From the NCBI GenBank assembly GCA_003719395.1, contig RHMC01000044.1, positions 1 to 48,140 of the forward strand: a DNA stretch of 48,140 nt, written 5' to 3'. Below the pieces are notes generated by a model. That model was not told the DNA's origin and did no database searches. It saw nothing but the letters and a program-made list of their open reading frames with translations. The stretch comes from Streptomyces altiplanensis (GTDB lineage Bacteria; Actinomycetota; Actinomycetes; Streptomycetales; Streptomycetaceae). The translations under genes were made by a program, and so were the position numbers. Position 1 is the first letter of the stretch; every line of letters begins with the position of its first letter. Below, one piece after another: positions 18,243 through 28,938 of this stretch.

Positions 18243-21200
18243 CTACTCGGCCCGCTCCGGCGTGCGCTTGAACATCCGCGTCGCCGTGATCTCGCCGTGC
18301 ACCGTCTCACCGTCCGGATCCTGCTGCGGCAGGCCCGGCCTCAAGTGCTCCTCCACGCTGATGTACTTCAGCCCCGCCCTGAGGTCGGCGTCGTTGCGCA
18401 ACCGGATGACCAGCGGGAACTCGGCGAGCGCGGTCGTGTCGAACAGCCCGGTCGTGTAGAGCAGCTGGACGCCGAGGGCGTCGGACACCGCCCGCTGGAG
18501 CTCCAGCAGGTAGGTGGCGTTGGCGCGGCCGATGGGATTGTCGAGGAACAGCGTCCCCGCGTGCCGGTGCTTGTCGCGGCCCCGGTCGTTGCTGCGCAGC
18601 GCGGCCATCGTGCAGTACAGCGCGATCGGCGGCCGTCAGCAGCTGGCCGCCCGAGAAGACGTCGCCCATCTGCCCGACCGGCACCCGCTCGGCGCGCAGC
18701 ACGGCGTCCGGCTTGAGGATCTCGACCGAGACGCCCTTCGGCTGGAGCGCGGCCTGAACACCCCGCAGCAGGAGTGACATTCCGTCCCTGCGCAGGTCCG
18801 AGTTCTTCTTGACGGCCGCGCTGGTCGCCTCGTCGATGACCTCGCCGAGCCGCTCGACGAGCGTCACCTGGTCCGGCTCCTCGAAGCGGATCCGCAGGAA
18901 CTCCTGGCCGGACCACTCGCCGAGACCTTCCGGCAGCTGGGAGAGGCGCTGGGCCGAGCGGAGCGTCGCCAGGGCCGACTCCACGAGGCCCCGGAGCCGG
19001 TCGACGATGCTGTCGCGGTTGCGCTCCAGCTGCTCCAGTTCGTCGGTCAGTACGCGCAGCCGGGGCGCGAACGCCGCCGCCCACGCGGCGGCGTGCTCGG
19101 GCAGCGCGGCGGCCGGCAGCTCGCGGATCTGCTGGCGCGCGGGGGTGCGTACCTGCTCGTACCGCGTGGAGTTGGCATGCCGTACGAGTACGTCGCTCGC
19201 CTCGCGCACCGAGGCCTCGGCGGCGGACAGGTCGGCCGAGCAGCCGCGCAGCGAACGGCGGGACTCGGCGGCGGACTGCCGGGCCTCCTCCAGACTGCCC
19301 GGGTAGGGGTCGGGCCCCTCGGCGGCCTCGTCCTCCTGGTGGTAGTCCCTGAGCAGGTCGAGCAGCAGCAGCCGCCGTCTCGTCGAAACCGCCCGCCGCG
19401 TCCTCGGCCGCGCGGTGTGCCCCGCAGCAGCTCGGCGTGGCCGCGCGGGCCGAGTCCAGGGCGTCGGTGCGGGAGGCGAGTTCGGAGGTGGCAGTGCGCA
19501 GGAGCGCCTGCGCGTGCTCCGCGTCGGCGGGCACGAGCTCGTCGGGCAGTTCGGTGTGCGCCGTGCCGTCCTCGGGGGGCGAGGCGCTCGGCCTCGCCGC
19601 GGAGCCTGCCGAGCTGCTCGCTCGCGGCGGACGCCCTCGACTCCAGCATCTGCACGAGGGATTCGGCGCGGGCGACGGCGGCCTGGCGGGACGGGCCGTC
19701 GGCGCCGTCCGTGCCCTCCAGCATCAGGGCGGCCCTGGTGCGGACCTTGTTGGAGAGCCGGTTGAGCTCGGCGAGGGCGGCGCTCTCCTCGCTCTCCGCC
19801 CTGGCCTGCTCGGCGCGCAGATCGGCGCCGACCCCGACCTTCTCGTACAGCTGGGACGCGGCACGGTACGCCTCGCGCAGCGCGGGCAGCGCGATACGCG
19901 GTGCGTCCTGGTCCGGCTCCGGCAGCGTCTCGGGAACGCCGGCGATCTCGGCCCGCTCGGCGCGCAGCGTGCGCGCGGTCCTGTGTGCGTCGTCGGCGGC
20001 GCGCTGGGCGCGCGGCGGTCCTCGTCGGCCGCCTTGGCACGCTCCAGGCAGACCGCGGCCCTGGCCTCCAGCTCCGCGGCCTCCTCGGTCAGCTCGCGCG
20101 CCTTGACCAGCCAGCCGGCGCGCTCCCGCAGGCGGTACGCGAGGCCCGCGAGGGCGTCGGCGACGCGGCGGGCACGCTGGGCGGCGTCCTGCCGTTCGTC
20201 CCTGACGCGCGCGGCGTCGTCCGCGGCCTCGTCGGCCTCGGCGCGGACCGTACGGGCCTCGGCGAGCGCCGCTTCGGCGGTCTCGGCCGCTTCGCCCGCC
20301 CTCCTGGCCGCCTCCGCCAGCTCGGCGAGCATCCCGGGCGGGCAGTCGGCGCGCCAGGAACCGAGGCGGGCCGCGAGCGTACGGCACCGGGTCAGCCGGG
20401 CGGCGAGCCCGCGGATCTCCTCGCGCGGGGCGGTCGCCCTGGGCCCGCAGCGCCTGGCGCTCCTCGTCGGCCGCGTGTTCGTCGTGCATCGCCGGGTTCG
20501 GCGGTACGAGGAAGACGTCGGCGCGGCCCGACGGGGCGGCGCCGGGCGCGGGTACGGGCGCCAGGAGCGCGGCGGCGGTGCCGACGGCGACGGCGAGCGG
20601 GGCAGCAGCGCGGCGCCGACAAGGGCTTCGCGGGCCCTGACGTGCGCTTCGGGGTCGGTGATGACGACGCCGTCGACCAGCTCGGGCCGGGCGGCGAGCA
20701 CGGGCGGCGTGGTCGGCGGGGTCGACGGCCTGCGCGAGGTAGCGCCAGCCCGGCAGGGCGGGGATGCCGTGCTCGCCGAGGAACTCGACGGTGGCCAGGA
20801 CGTCGGGGCCTGGGGGCAGCAGCCCTCCGTCGCCGAGTGCCCCGAGGATGCGCGCGTCGTCGGCGGCGGCGGTACGCAGTTCGAAGAGCTGCCGCTCGGC
20901 GGAGGTGATGCTCTGGTCGAGCAGAGCGAGGAGGTCCTCGGCGTTGCGGTCCAGCTCCTCGACCGTGAGCGGGCCATCGGCGGCGCGTCGGGGGGCGTGG
21001 ACGGACTGGAGCGGCGCGGATCCGGACACGGATGTGGTGAACCGGCCGAACGCGTCCGTGCGGGCACCGGCGCCGCTGTCCGTCGGACTCGCTGTGCCGT
21101 CGGCGGCTGCGGGGGCCGCGCCGTACGGACCTGCCGCCTCGGCGGCGGCGGTGGCGTCCGGCGGTGTTCCGGCCGTGCCTCGGCGGGGCTGCGGTACGGC

Positions 21201-23061
21201 GACGGCCGAATGGGGCGTCGGCAGGCTGAGCAGCTCCGCCAGGCGGTCTTCCGCCGCCAGCGACTGCCGCGCGGCGCTCCGCTTCGTACGCGGTGCTCCG
21301 CGCCCTGTGCGCGTCCGCCGCGCGGGCCGCCGCCAGTTCGGCGCGGGACTCGGCGCCGGCGGCCTCCTTCGCCTGCTCCCCCGTCGCCCGGGCGGCTTCA
21401 CGGGCCGTGTCCCAGGCGGCGACCGCTGCCTTCTCCGCGTCGGTGGCGGCCAGCGCCGCCCGCGGCCGGGTCGGCGTCCGGGGCCGTGTCGTCGAGCCAG
21501 CCGGCACGTACCGCTTCGGCCGTCTCCTGTTCGACCTCGGTGAGGCGCTGGCGCAGGTGCCCGGCCTCGCTGCGGGCGCGCTGCGCCTGGGTGGCGGCCG
21601 TGGTGGCGTCGCGGTGCGCCGCCTCGCCCGCCTCCTGGAGGGCGGCCGAACGCTCTTCTTCCTCGGCGGCCACGCGTTCACCGTCCTCGGCCGCCGCGTG
21701 CAGGGCCCGTACGAGCTCGCCTGCGGCCGTGGCGCGGGCCGCCAGCGCCGGGGCGGCGTCCCGCTCGGCCTCGCGGATGGCGACGGCCCACGTGCGCGGA
21801 GCGTTCCGCGGCGGCGCGGTGGCGCAGTACGGCCTCGGCGGCCTGCCAGGCGGCGTGCAGCGTACGGGCGTCGGCCATCACGCGGCGCTGCGCGCCTCCC
21901 GCCTTCTCCGCAGCGGTGAGAGCCAGCGAGGCGTGCCGGTAGGCCAGCTCGCTGGCGATGAGGGAGCTGCGGCTGCGGGCCTGCTCGGCCTCGGTGACGG
22001 CGTGCGAGGCGGCGGTGACCTGCTGGGCGAGCTCGGCGGTCCGGCCGCGCTCCTCGGCGGCGCGCGCGGAGAGCCTTCGGGCGAGCGTACGGGTCCTTCG
22101 CTCGGCTCCCGCGTGGACGTCGCGGGCGCGCACGCGCGGTCGGCCGCCTCGACGATGCGTCCGAGCAGGTCGACGGAGCCCGCCGTGAAGTCCCGCTCGG
22201 CGGTGAGCTCGGCCCGGCGGCCCAGCTTGTTGCCGAAGCCGTGGACGAGGTCGGCGAGGCCGTCGGTGTCCCTGGTGTCGGTGACGGCGCGCAGCAGCAG
22301 GTCGGTGAAGTCGGAGTCCTTCTTGACCGCGAAGAGACCGGCCGCCTCGCCCTCGTCCGCGTTCATCTCGCGCTGGTAGCGGAAGAGCTCGGGGTCGAGG
22401 CCGAGGAGGTCCCCGAGGTGCTCGTTCCAGCGGTCGTGGATCTCTTCCCAGTGGACGTCGAGGTGCGGGTACACCTTGCCCGCTTCGGTGATCGCGTCGC
22501 GGAAGCCCTTCATGGTGCGGCGACGGCCCTTCGCGCCCGAAGCGCCCTCGCCGGGCGTGCGGACGGCGGTGGACTCGGCGACCGGCAGCGAGTCGAGGCT
22601 GAGCCCGGGGCCGGGGCGGAAGGAGTACCAGGCCTCCGCGAACTTCCGCGGGTCGTTGGACACCTGCCGCCCGCGCCACTCGCTCACCTTGCCGACGACC
22701 ACGCACTCACCGGTGAGCGTGTGCTGCCACTCCAGTGCCACGTGCCCGCAGTCGTCGGCGAGCAGGAACTTGCGCAGCACACCGGAACTCGCGCCGCCGA
22801 GCGTATTGCGGTGGCCCGGCAGCATCACCGAGAAGATCAGCTTGAGCAGGACGGATTTGCCTCCGCCGTTCTCCAGGAAGAGCACGCCGGCGGGCGCGGG
22901 TCTGCGCGGCGGGCCGACGGGGTCCTCTTCGAAGAACTCCGCCTGGGTGGGGGCGGGGTGGGGGACGGGCTTGCCGACTCCGCGCAGGTCAGCACGGTGT
23001 CGGCGTCGCGCGCACCGGCGGGCCCGATGGAGTAGAGGCGGACCCGGGACAACTCGTACAT
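18243..23061 (-). CDS. Very large SMC/MukB/JetC-like ATPase, about twelve frame breaks
   Basis: Reconstructed length is about 1604 residues, MukB-sized. The N-terminus MYELSRVRLYSIGPAG leads to Walker A in FLENGGGKSVLLKL (22851-22880). Long Ala/Glu/Arg-rich stretches with coiled-coil character follow. The C-terminal head has the ABC signature DVFSGGQLLTAA (18643-18657) and Walker B TLFLDNPIGRAN (18537-18551), then LLYTTGLFDTTALAEFPLVIRL. Head halves at both ends with coils between are the SMC/Rad50/MukB plan. The frame changes near 22997, 22135, 21800, 21465, 21290, 20710, 20605, 20440, 20020, 19580, 19380 and 18628. Net indels give a length divisible by three, and family-like sequence continues across each break. 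It is the third gene of an operon with two smaller partners. Asn replaces the usual Walker B Glu. Confidence 0.75.
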
Positions 23062-23108
23062 GGCGGCGGACTCTCGTCGTAAGTCGTGAAGCGGCAGGTG
23101 TGCGGTGG

Positions 23109-23127
23109 CCGGCCGGAGACCGGCCGG
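23109..23127 (-). repeat. Hairpin in the gap before the SMC-like gene
   Basis: CCGGCCG / CGGCCGG with a five-base loop lies in the 78-base gap between the second operon gene and the SMC-like ATPase gene. It could tune expression of the large subunit relative to its partners. GC-rich hairpins are common by chance in this genome. Confidence 0.3.
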
Positions 23128-23139
23128 GAACCGGCTGGG

Positions 23140-24098
23140 TCAGGCGTGGAAGGGCAGGCCGGCCTCGGCGGTCAGTTCGAGGTCGTCGGCGTCCGGCGGC
23201 GGCACGAGCGTCGCGCTGCCGTCGGTCACCGGCACCACGCCCAGTTCCAGCAGCTCGGCCATGGCGGCGCTGCCCGCCATGTCACGGACCTGCAGCTGGT
23301 AGCGGGCGGTGGTGCGGTAGGCCCCTCCGGCGTCGTCACCCGTGCGGTGCAGGAAGCCGGAATCGGTGAGGAAGGCGACGGCCTTGCCGACGATGCCGGT
23401 GGTGGAACCGGCCAGTCGCCGCGCGTCCTTGGTGGCGCCGGTCGCGCTGCGACGGGCGTATATACGCCACGCCGCTTCGAGGCCGGGGGCCTCGGTGGCC
23501 GGGTCGGTGTTCTCGCCCTGGGCGTCGGCGCGGTCCTCGAGACGGCGGCAGGCCTGTCGTACGAAGGCGTCGACACCGTTGACCGTGATGCGGCCGATGT
23601 AGTTGTCGTCGGCGAGGTCTTCGGGGCGGGGGAACGCCAGCGCGGCGACAGCCAGGTGGGCGAGGCCGTGCAGGAACCGGTCGGCGGAGTCGGCGGAGGC
23701 ACGCCGGGCGTAGTCGCCCATGCGTACGGCGAAGACGGAGTCCTCTCCGGCGGAGACCGCCATGCCGGCGCGCGTGGAGACTTCGAGGACGACGCGCCCG
23801 CGCCCGGTCGCGACGGCGTCGGCCAGCCGGGCGAAGGCGGGTTCCTCGCGGTAGCGGCGGAGGAGGTCGGCGTACTCGATGTCGCGGGCGGCAGCAGCTT
23901 GGGCTGCAGCCCGAAGGACACGAGCCGGGCGGCGTCGGCGGCGTCGGCGGGCGTGACCGCGCCGTTCGCGACGGGCGGGGGAGGTGAGGGAGCGGTCGCG
24001 GACGTCTCGGCCGGCTCGGCGGCGGTGGCCGCGCCGGCTGCGTCACCGACGAGCCGCTCCCTCCACGCGTCGGCGTGCTCTGCGTGGTGGTCACTCAC
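23140..24098 (-). CDS. Predicted SMC-partner protein with winged-helix, MukE/JetB (KITE)-like, one frame break
   Basis: About 319 residues after repair of one missing base near 23888, between FGLQPKLLPP and RDIEYADLLRRY. An Ala/Pro-rich N-terminal 60 residues is followed by a folded region with MGDYARRASADSADRFLHGLAHL and DNYIGRITVNGVDAFVRQ. A C-terminal winged-helix-like part contains GIVGKAVAFLTDSGFL then YRTTARYQLQVRDMAGSAAMAELLELG. That pattern and its place between an upstream helical protein and an SMC-like ATPase parallel MukE, MksE and JetB. The fold is inferred, not demonstrated. GTG 24098 is preceded by GAGGAG at a spacing of eight. Confidence 0.6.
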
Positions 24099-24354
24099 GA
24101 CTGCTGCTCCTCGGTACGGAAGTTCTCGGTTTCGGATACGGACGGGGTGGCACGCCCGGCGTCCGGGGTGCCCGGACTCGCGGCAGCGACGGCACGGCCA
24201 CCGGGCGGCGCCTGCCGGTGCGGCGCGTGATCAGTGGCGTGGACCGCTGCTGCCGGGCCGGTGGCGGAGGAAGAGGCCGGCTCCGGACGGACGGGGGGCG
24301 GCGGAGCCGGGGCGCCGGCCTTGTCCGGAGCGGTCCCCGCGCCGTCGTGCTCAT
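24091..24354 (-). other. Short coding-like stretch linking the first two genes of the SMC operon
   Basis: An ATG at 24354 overlaps the stop of the upstream gene as ATGA. The literal frame gives an Arg/Pro-rich 87-residue peptide ending at 24091. A different frame, reached by one base change near the start, has far better third-position G/C. That frame encodes an Ala/Pro-rich segment ending in ENFRTEEQQS, with its stop overlapping the GTG of the next gene. So this is either a small coupled gene of about 85 residues or a lost N-terminal extension of the MukE/JetB-like protein. Confidence 0.4.
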
Positions 24355-25877
24355 GCCGTCTCCTTGCGGTCCGCGGTCATCCCGGCCGCGTCCAGCAGGG
24401 CCATGCCCACGATCAGGTCGGCGCCGCCGAACTCCGGGTCGTCGAGCTCGGTGCACGTCGTCCACGGCGAACAGCAGCCGTTCCTCGCCCTGCCGGTACG
24501 CGGTGCCGACCGGCGGGCTCGCCGCATGGACCGCGAGCAGCGCGACGAGGTACGGGAGCTCGGGGTCGCGGCGCCGGGCGTCCGCCAGCAGCCCGGACAG
24601 CCTGCGCGGTGCGTCGTGCGGCAGGTCGAGCAGCTCCATCGCGCTCGCCAGCTGCTCCTCGCTGAACCGGCTGTCGTCGGGGGTGGCGATCAGGTCGGGC
24701 TCGGGCATCTCGGCGCCCAGGTGCTCCCGCTCCACCGGCGGCGTCAGCAGTATGTCGACCAGGTCTCCGACGCGTACGGCGACGGGCGTGCGCAGCCCGG
24801 TGCCGCGCGCGAAGAAGGCGTCGGTGACCCGGATCGCCTGCTCGACCGGCAGCGGCAGCAGCGGGGCGACCAACTGGCCGTACAGATCGAGTCCCGACCG
24901 GGCCGTGGGCGTGGCGAAGGCCTGGCGGTCCTGCTCGGCGCGGAACAGCGGTCCCGCTTCCAGCAGCCGGGACTGCAGCTGCGTGTGCCTGCGGATGCAG
25001 TCCTTGACGATGTCGACGAGCTCGGCCGCGCGCCGCTTGTTCTCCGGGCCCTCGGCCTCGTCGCGCGCCTTGCGGATGTTGGTGAGAATCGCGTTCTCGT
25101 GCCGGTAGCGGTCGGCCACGTGGTCGAGCGCCTCGGCGATCATGTCGGGCACGGAGTTGAGCCAGTCGACGGCGCGCACATTGCGCCGGGTGGCCTCCAG
25201 TGTCCTGCGCAGCGTCTCGGCGTACTGCACGGTCCGGTAGCGGGCCTGCTCGGCGGCGAGCTGGGCGTCGGCGAGCCGGCCCCGGCTGATCAGGACTTCG
25301 AGCTTGACCTCGGCGGCGATCTGCGCGCTGGTGACATCCGTGTCGAGGGCGCCGACGAGGACGTTGACCGCCTCGTCGGTGGTCCGCAGGTAGACACTGC
25401 CGCCGTGTCCGGGGACCTCCTCGAGGAGCTTGAAGTCGTAGTCCCTGCGCACGTAGGCGCCGTCCGGGCCGAACGTTCCGTAGACCGCGCGGAAGCCGCG
25501 GTCCACGCTTCCCACGTTGATCAGGTTCTCCAGGACCCAGCGGGCGACGCGTTCGTGCTCGGCGAATGGGCGATGCGGGGCCTGGGCGGCGACGCGCGGG
25601 AGCAGTCTGGCCACTATCTGCTCATGGTCGGCGCCCGTGTCGAAGTCCATGTTGAGGGTGACCAGATCGATCGCGGCGAGGGCGACTTCCGCCATCGCGT
25701 AGACCGAGTACTCGCCTGCGAGGTTCGCCTTGCGGACGTCGAGATCATGGAGCGGCGCCGTGCAGGCGAGCGCGCGGAGCGCGGCGCGAGCCCCTCGTCG
25801 GCGGCCGGGCCCTGTGCGGGCCGCGGCCCCGCGCTGAGCTGGGGCGGAACCAATTCCGTCGATGCAGGCGAAGTCAC
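24351..25877 (-). CDS. Predicted SMC-partner protein, MukF/JetA (kleisin)-like, two frame breaks
   Basis: First gene of the SMC-like operon, about 508 residues. The GTG at 25877 (VTSPASTELVPPQL) begins a variable leader. After a break near 25785, conserved sequence runs from CTAPLHDLDVRKANLAGEYS through HEQIVARLLPRVAAQAP and VARWVLENLINVG, a winged-helix-like N-terminal part. A long helical segment follows (KLEVLISRGRLADAQLAAEQ, TVQYAETLRRTLEATRRNV, HENAILTNIRKARDEAEG), as in kleisins that contact the SMC neck. A second break near 24450 restores the end ELDDPEFGGADLIVGMALLD and a stop at 24351. Function is inferred from helical content and gene order. Residues from 25695 onward form one open frame down to the second break. 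Confidence 0.6.
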
Positions 25878-25969
25878 GTGGCCCAGATTAGGTCCTCGCA
25901 CTGACACCGGTCGAAACGGCGCAGAAGCGACCCCTCGGGGCGGGCCGGAGCAGGGGGTCCGGCAGGCGC

Positions 25970-26682
25970 TCAGGCCCCCCAGTCCCCGGCCTCGATGTGG
26001 CGCGCGTACACCTCGGCGAGCTGGGTGCGCGAGTCGTCGAGATAGTCGGCGAGCAGCCGTTCACCGGCCGCGTTGTCGCCCGTCCGCAGGCATTCCAGAA
26101 TCTGCCGGTTCCGTACGAGATAGGGCTCGTGCAGCCGGCGCGGATCCGCCACGACGTGGAAGGCCAGGCGCAGTTCGGCCAGGACGCTGCGCATCAGCTC
26201 GTCGGTGCGCGGGCTGCCGGCGAGGGCGACGAGTTCGCGGTGGAAGTGGATGTTGGCCGTCGACACCCCCTTCCACTCCCATCGGCGGGCCGCCCGCTCA
26301 CCGTCGGTGACGGCCTTGTCGAGGTCGTCGAGGGGGAAAGGAGGGGCGCCCAGGCCGCGGACGACGGCGCATTCGATCAGCCGTCTGGTGCGGTAGATGT
26401 CCTCGACGCCTCGACGGCGAGGACCCGGACGAAGACGCCGCGGTTGAGCTGGTGGACGAGCAGCCGCTCATGGGTCAGCAGCCGGAACGCCTCGCGCAGG
26501 GTGTTGCGCGAGACGCCGAGCGCCTTGCCGATGCTGTCCTCCGAAAGGCGCTCCCCCGGCGGGAAATAGCCCTCGGCGATACGGGTGCGGAGGATGTCCG
26601 CGACTCGCTCCGCCGTGCTGGTGCGGCCCAGCAGGGGGCGGTCGTCAGCCAGCCCTCCGGCCTCGGACTCCGTCGTGCTCAC
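25970..26682 (-). CDS. GntR-family (FadR-type) regulator of the 5-oxoproline locus, one frame break
   Basis: About 237 residues after adding one base near 26406, between FVRVLAVE and VEDIYRTRRLIECAVV. The N-terminal winged helix contains AERVADILRTRIAEGYFPPGERLSEDSIGKALGVSRNTLREAFRLL, a classic GntR DNA-binding domain. The all-helical FCD ligand domain follows (HFHRELVALAGSPRTDELM). GTG 26682 has a GAGGGGGAGGG ribosome site. It is divergent from the transporter-pxp operon, so it is the likely local regulator, perhaps sensing 5-oxoproline or glutamate. Confidence 0.85.
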
Positions 26683-26755
26683 AGCGCCCTCCCCCTCGGT
26701 TCTCGCGTGCCGGCCGCTCCCGGTGGCGTGCGGTGTCCATCGTAGAAGCAAGAAC

Positions 26756-26789
26756 GAGTCGGCATGACTCTTGTCGGATCGTTCAACAA
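26756..26789. promoter_or_regulatory. Candidate GntR operator in the divergent promoter region
   Basis: GAGTC-N5-GACTC (26756-26770) is a perfect inverted repeat. It is followed directly by TTGTCG-N7-CAACAA (26771-26789), an imperfect one. Both lie between the regulator gene and the transporter gene, where a FadR-type repressor would act on both promoters. Which of the two is the true site is not decided by the sequence. Confidence 0.45.
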
Positions 26790-26856
26790 TCCCCTACCTT
26801 GACGACACCGCACGGTCTCAGCGCACTCCTCCCTCCTCCCCTCCTGCGAGGTGCAG

Positions 26857-28134
26857 ATGAGTACCACCCAGGCACAGCCGGAGCAGAACGAACTCCCTGA
26901 CGACAACGGAGCGTTCGCCTGGCTGCGCGCCCTCGGGCCGCGCGGCCGCCGCGCGTTCGGCGGAGCGTTCGGCGGATACGCCCTCGACTCCTACGACTTC
27001 TTCACGCTGCCCCTGAGCATGGTCGCGATCTCCGCGTACTTCAGTCTCAGCACCGGGCAGACCGGCCTGCTCACGACCGTCACCCTGGTCGTCTCCGCGA
27101 TCGGCGGCGCCATCGCCGGCATCGCAGCCGACCGCATAGGCCGGGTGAAGGCGCTGATGATCACCGTGATCACCTACGCGCTGTTCACCGTCCTGTGCGG
27201 GTTCGCCCCCAACTACGAGACGCTGCTGGTCTTCCGTGCCCTCCAGGGCCTCGGTTTCGGCGGCGAGTGGGCGGTCGGCGCGATCCTGGTCGCCGAGTAC
27301 TCCTCCGCCAGGCACCGCGGCCGTACGCTCGGCGTCGTCCAGAGTTCCTGGGCGATCGGCTGGGCGCTCGCGGTCATCGTCTACACGCTGGTGTTCCAGT
27401 ACCTGGACCCGGACACGGCCTGGCGCGTGATGTTCTGGACCGGCGCGCTTCCCGCGCTCCTGGTGGTCTACGTACGCCGCCACGTCAGCGACGCGCCGGA
27501 AGCGGCCGAACGGCGTCTCGCGAGCAGCGACAAGGGATCGTTCACGGCGATCTTCAGGAAGGACCTGCTGCGCACCACGCTTTTCGGTGTGCTCCTGTCC
27601 ACCGGCGTCCAGGGCGGCTACTACACCCTCGCCACCTGGGTGCCCACCTACCTCAAGACGGAGCGGGGCCTCACCGTCGTCGGCACCGGCGGTTACCTGA
27701 CGTTCCTGATCTCGGGTGCGTTCATCGGTTACCTCACCGGCGGGTACCTCACCGACAGGCTGGGCCGCAAGAAGAACATCGCGCTCTTCGCGTTCCTCTC
27801 CGCCGCCTGCATCCTCGCCTACACCAACATCCCGTCCGGGGCGAACAACGTGGTGCTCGTCCTGGGCTTCCCGCTGGGGTTCTGCATGTCGGCCATCTTC
27901 AGCGGCTTCGGCTCGTTCCTCAGTGAGCTCTATCCGACGGCGGTCCGCGGGACCGGCCAGGGGTTCACGTACAACACGGGCCGTGCCGTGGGCGCGTTCT
28001 TCCCGACCCTCGTCGGCTTCCTGGCGGGCAGCTGGGGAGTCGGGGGCGCTCTCATCTTCGGTGCCATCGGTTACGGACTCGCCGTAGTGGCGCTGTTCGG
28101 GCTTCCCGAGACGCGCGGAAAGGAACTCCGGTGA
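26857..28134 (+). CDS. MFS transporter, metabolite:proton symporter type
   Basis: 425 residues with about twelve hydrophobic helices. The loop DRIGRVKAL, the second-half loop [13 protein letters not shown] and the C-terminal PETRGKEL mark a sugar/organic-acid MFS protein of the metabolite:H+ symporter kind. [16 protein letters not shown] matches the helix-4 signature of that group. ATG 26857 is five bases after GAGG; GTG 26851 is a less likely start. Its stop overlaps the start of the next gene (GTGA), and the operon continues into pxpABC. Uptake of 5-oxoproline or a related amino-acid derivative is therefore inferred. The frame is intact. Confidence 0.88.
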   Translation: MSTTQAQPEQNELPDDNGAFAWLRALGPRGRRAFGGAFGGYALDSYDFFTLPLSMVAISAYFSLSTGQTGLLTTVTLVVSAIGGAIAGIAADRIGRVKALMITVITYALFTVLCGFAPNYETLLVFRALQGLGFGGEWAVGAILVAEYSSARHRGRTLGVVQSSWAIGWALAVIVYTLVFQYLDPDTAWRVMFWTGALPALLVVYVRRHVSDAPEAAERRLASSDKGSFTAIFRKDLLRTTLFGVLLSTGVQGGYYTLATWVPTYLKTERGLTVVGTGGYLTFLISGAFIGYLTGGYLTDRLGRKKNIALFAFLSAACILAYTNIPSGANNVVLVLGFPLGFCMSAIFSGFGSFLSELYPTAVRGTGQGFTYNTGRAVGAFFPTLVGFLAGSWGVGGALIFGAIGYGLAVVALFGLPETRGKELR

Positions 28135-28919
28135 ACGGCGCTGCGACGGCCAGGAGCCCCCGGGAAGCACGCGCCCTGTTCCGCACAGGGGTCAGCGCGA
28201 CGACCGCGGGCTGGGTGCCCGGGTACGCGCAGGCCAACCTCGTCTCGGTGCCCGCGGACTGGGCGTACGAGGTGCTGCTCTTCTGCCGGCGCAACCCGAA
28301 GCCCTGTCCCGTGCTCGACGTCACCGACGCCGGGTCCTGGACCACGCCGCTGGCACCCGGCGCCGATCTGCGCACCGACCTGCCCGGGTACCGGGTCTGG
28401 CGGGACGGTGAACTCGTCGGCGAACCGGCCGAGGTCACCGGTCACTGGCGCGACGACCTGGTGTCCTTCCTCATCGGGTGCAGCTTCACCTTCGAGGCGG
28501 CCCTGTCGGAAGCCGGTGTGCCGATGCGTCACATCGAGCAGGGACGCAACGTCTCGATGTACACGACAAGCCGCCCGTGCCGGCCCGCGGGGAGGCTGCA
28601 CGGTCCGATGGTGGTGTCGATGCGCCCCGTCCCTCCCGGCCTGGTCGCCACGGCCGTCCGGGAGAGCGCCCTGCTGCCCGACGTGCACGGCAGCCCGGTG
28701 CACTGCGGCGATCCGGCCGGCCTCGGCATCATGGACCTCGGGCGGCCGGACTTCGGCGACCCCGTGGAAGCACAGCCCGGTGACGTTCCGGTGTTCTGGG
28801 CCTGCGGAGTGACGCTGCAGGCGGCCGTGACGGCCTCACGGCCGCCCTTCGCGATCACCCACGCACCGGGCCGGATGTTCATCACCGACGCCCGCGACGA
28901 GCAGTTCCGTGTGGCCTGA
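28131..28919 (+). CDS. DUF1445 family protein (putative hydro-lyase / D-glutamate cyclase family)
   Basis: 262 residues. The motifs [43 protein letters not shown] (a conserved Cys) and [13 protein letters not shown] belong to DUF1445, the domain found in mammalian D-glutamate cyclase, which interconverts D-glutamate and 5-oxo-D-proline. That link fits its position between a transporter and pxpA. Enzyme activity is inferred from family and context. GTG 28131 overlaps the transporter stop; AAAGGA lies about ten bases upstream. The frame is intact. Confidence 0.85.
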   Translation: MNGAATARSPREARALFRTGVSATTAGWVPGYAQANLVSVPADWAYEVLLFCRRNPKPCPVLDVTDAGSWTTPLAPGADLRTDLPGYRVWRDGELVGEPAEVTGHWRDDLVSFLIGCSFTFEAALSEAGVPMRHIEQGRNVSMYTTSRPCRPAGRLHGPMVVSMRPVPPGLVATAVRESALLPDVHGSPVHCGDPAGLGIMDLGRPDFGDPVEAQPGDVPVFWACGVTLQAAVTASRPPFAITHAPGRMFITDARDEQFRVA

Positions 28920-28938
28920 CCAGGAGACGGATCCGTAC

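Noticed and set aside
18243..25877. Calling the operon a full Wadjet defence system
   Set aside because: No JetD-type nuclease gene is present and the two partner folds are only inferred, so I kept the broader condensin-like description.
23086..26310. A very long plus-strand open frame (over 1000 codons) across the SMC-like operon
   Set aside because: It is antisense to conserved proteins, its codons show no third-position G/C preference, and its translation has no recognisable motif. Long antisense frames are common in high-GC DNA.
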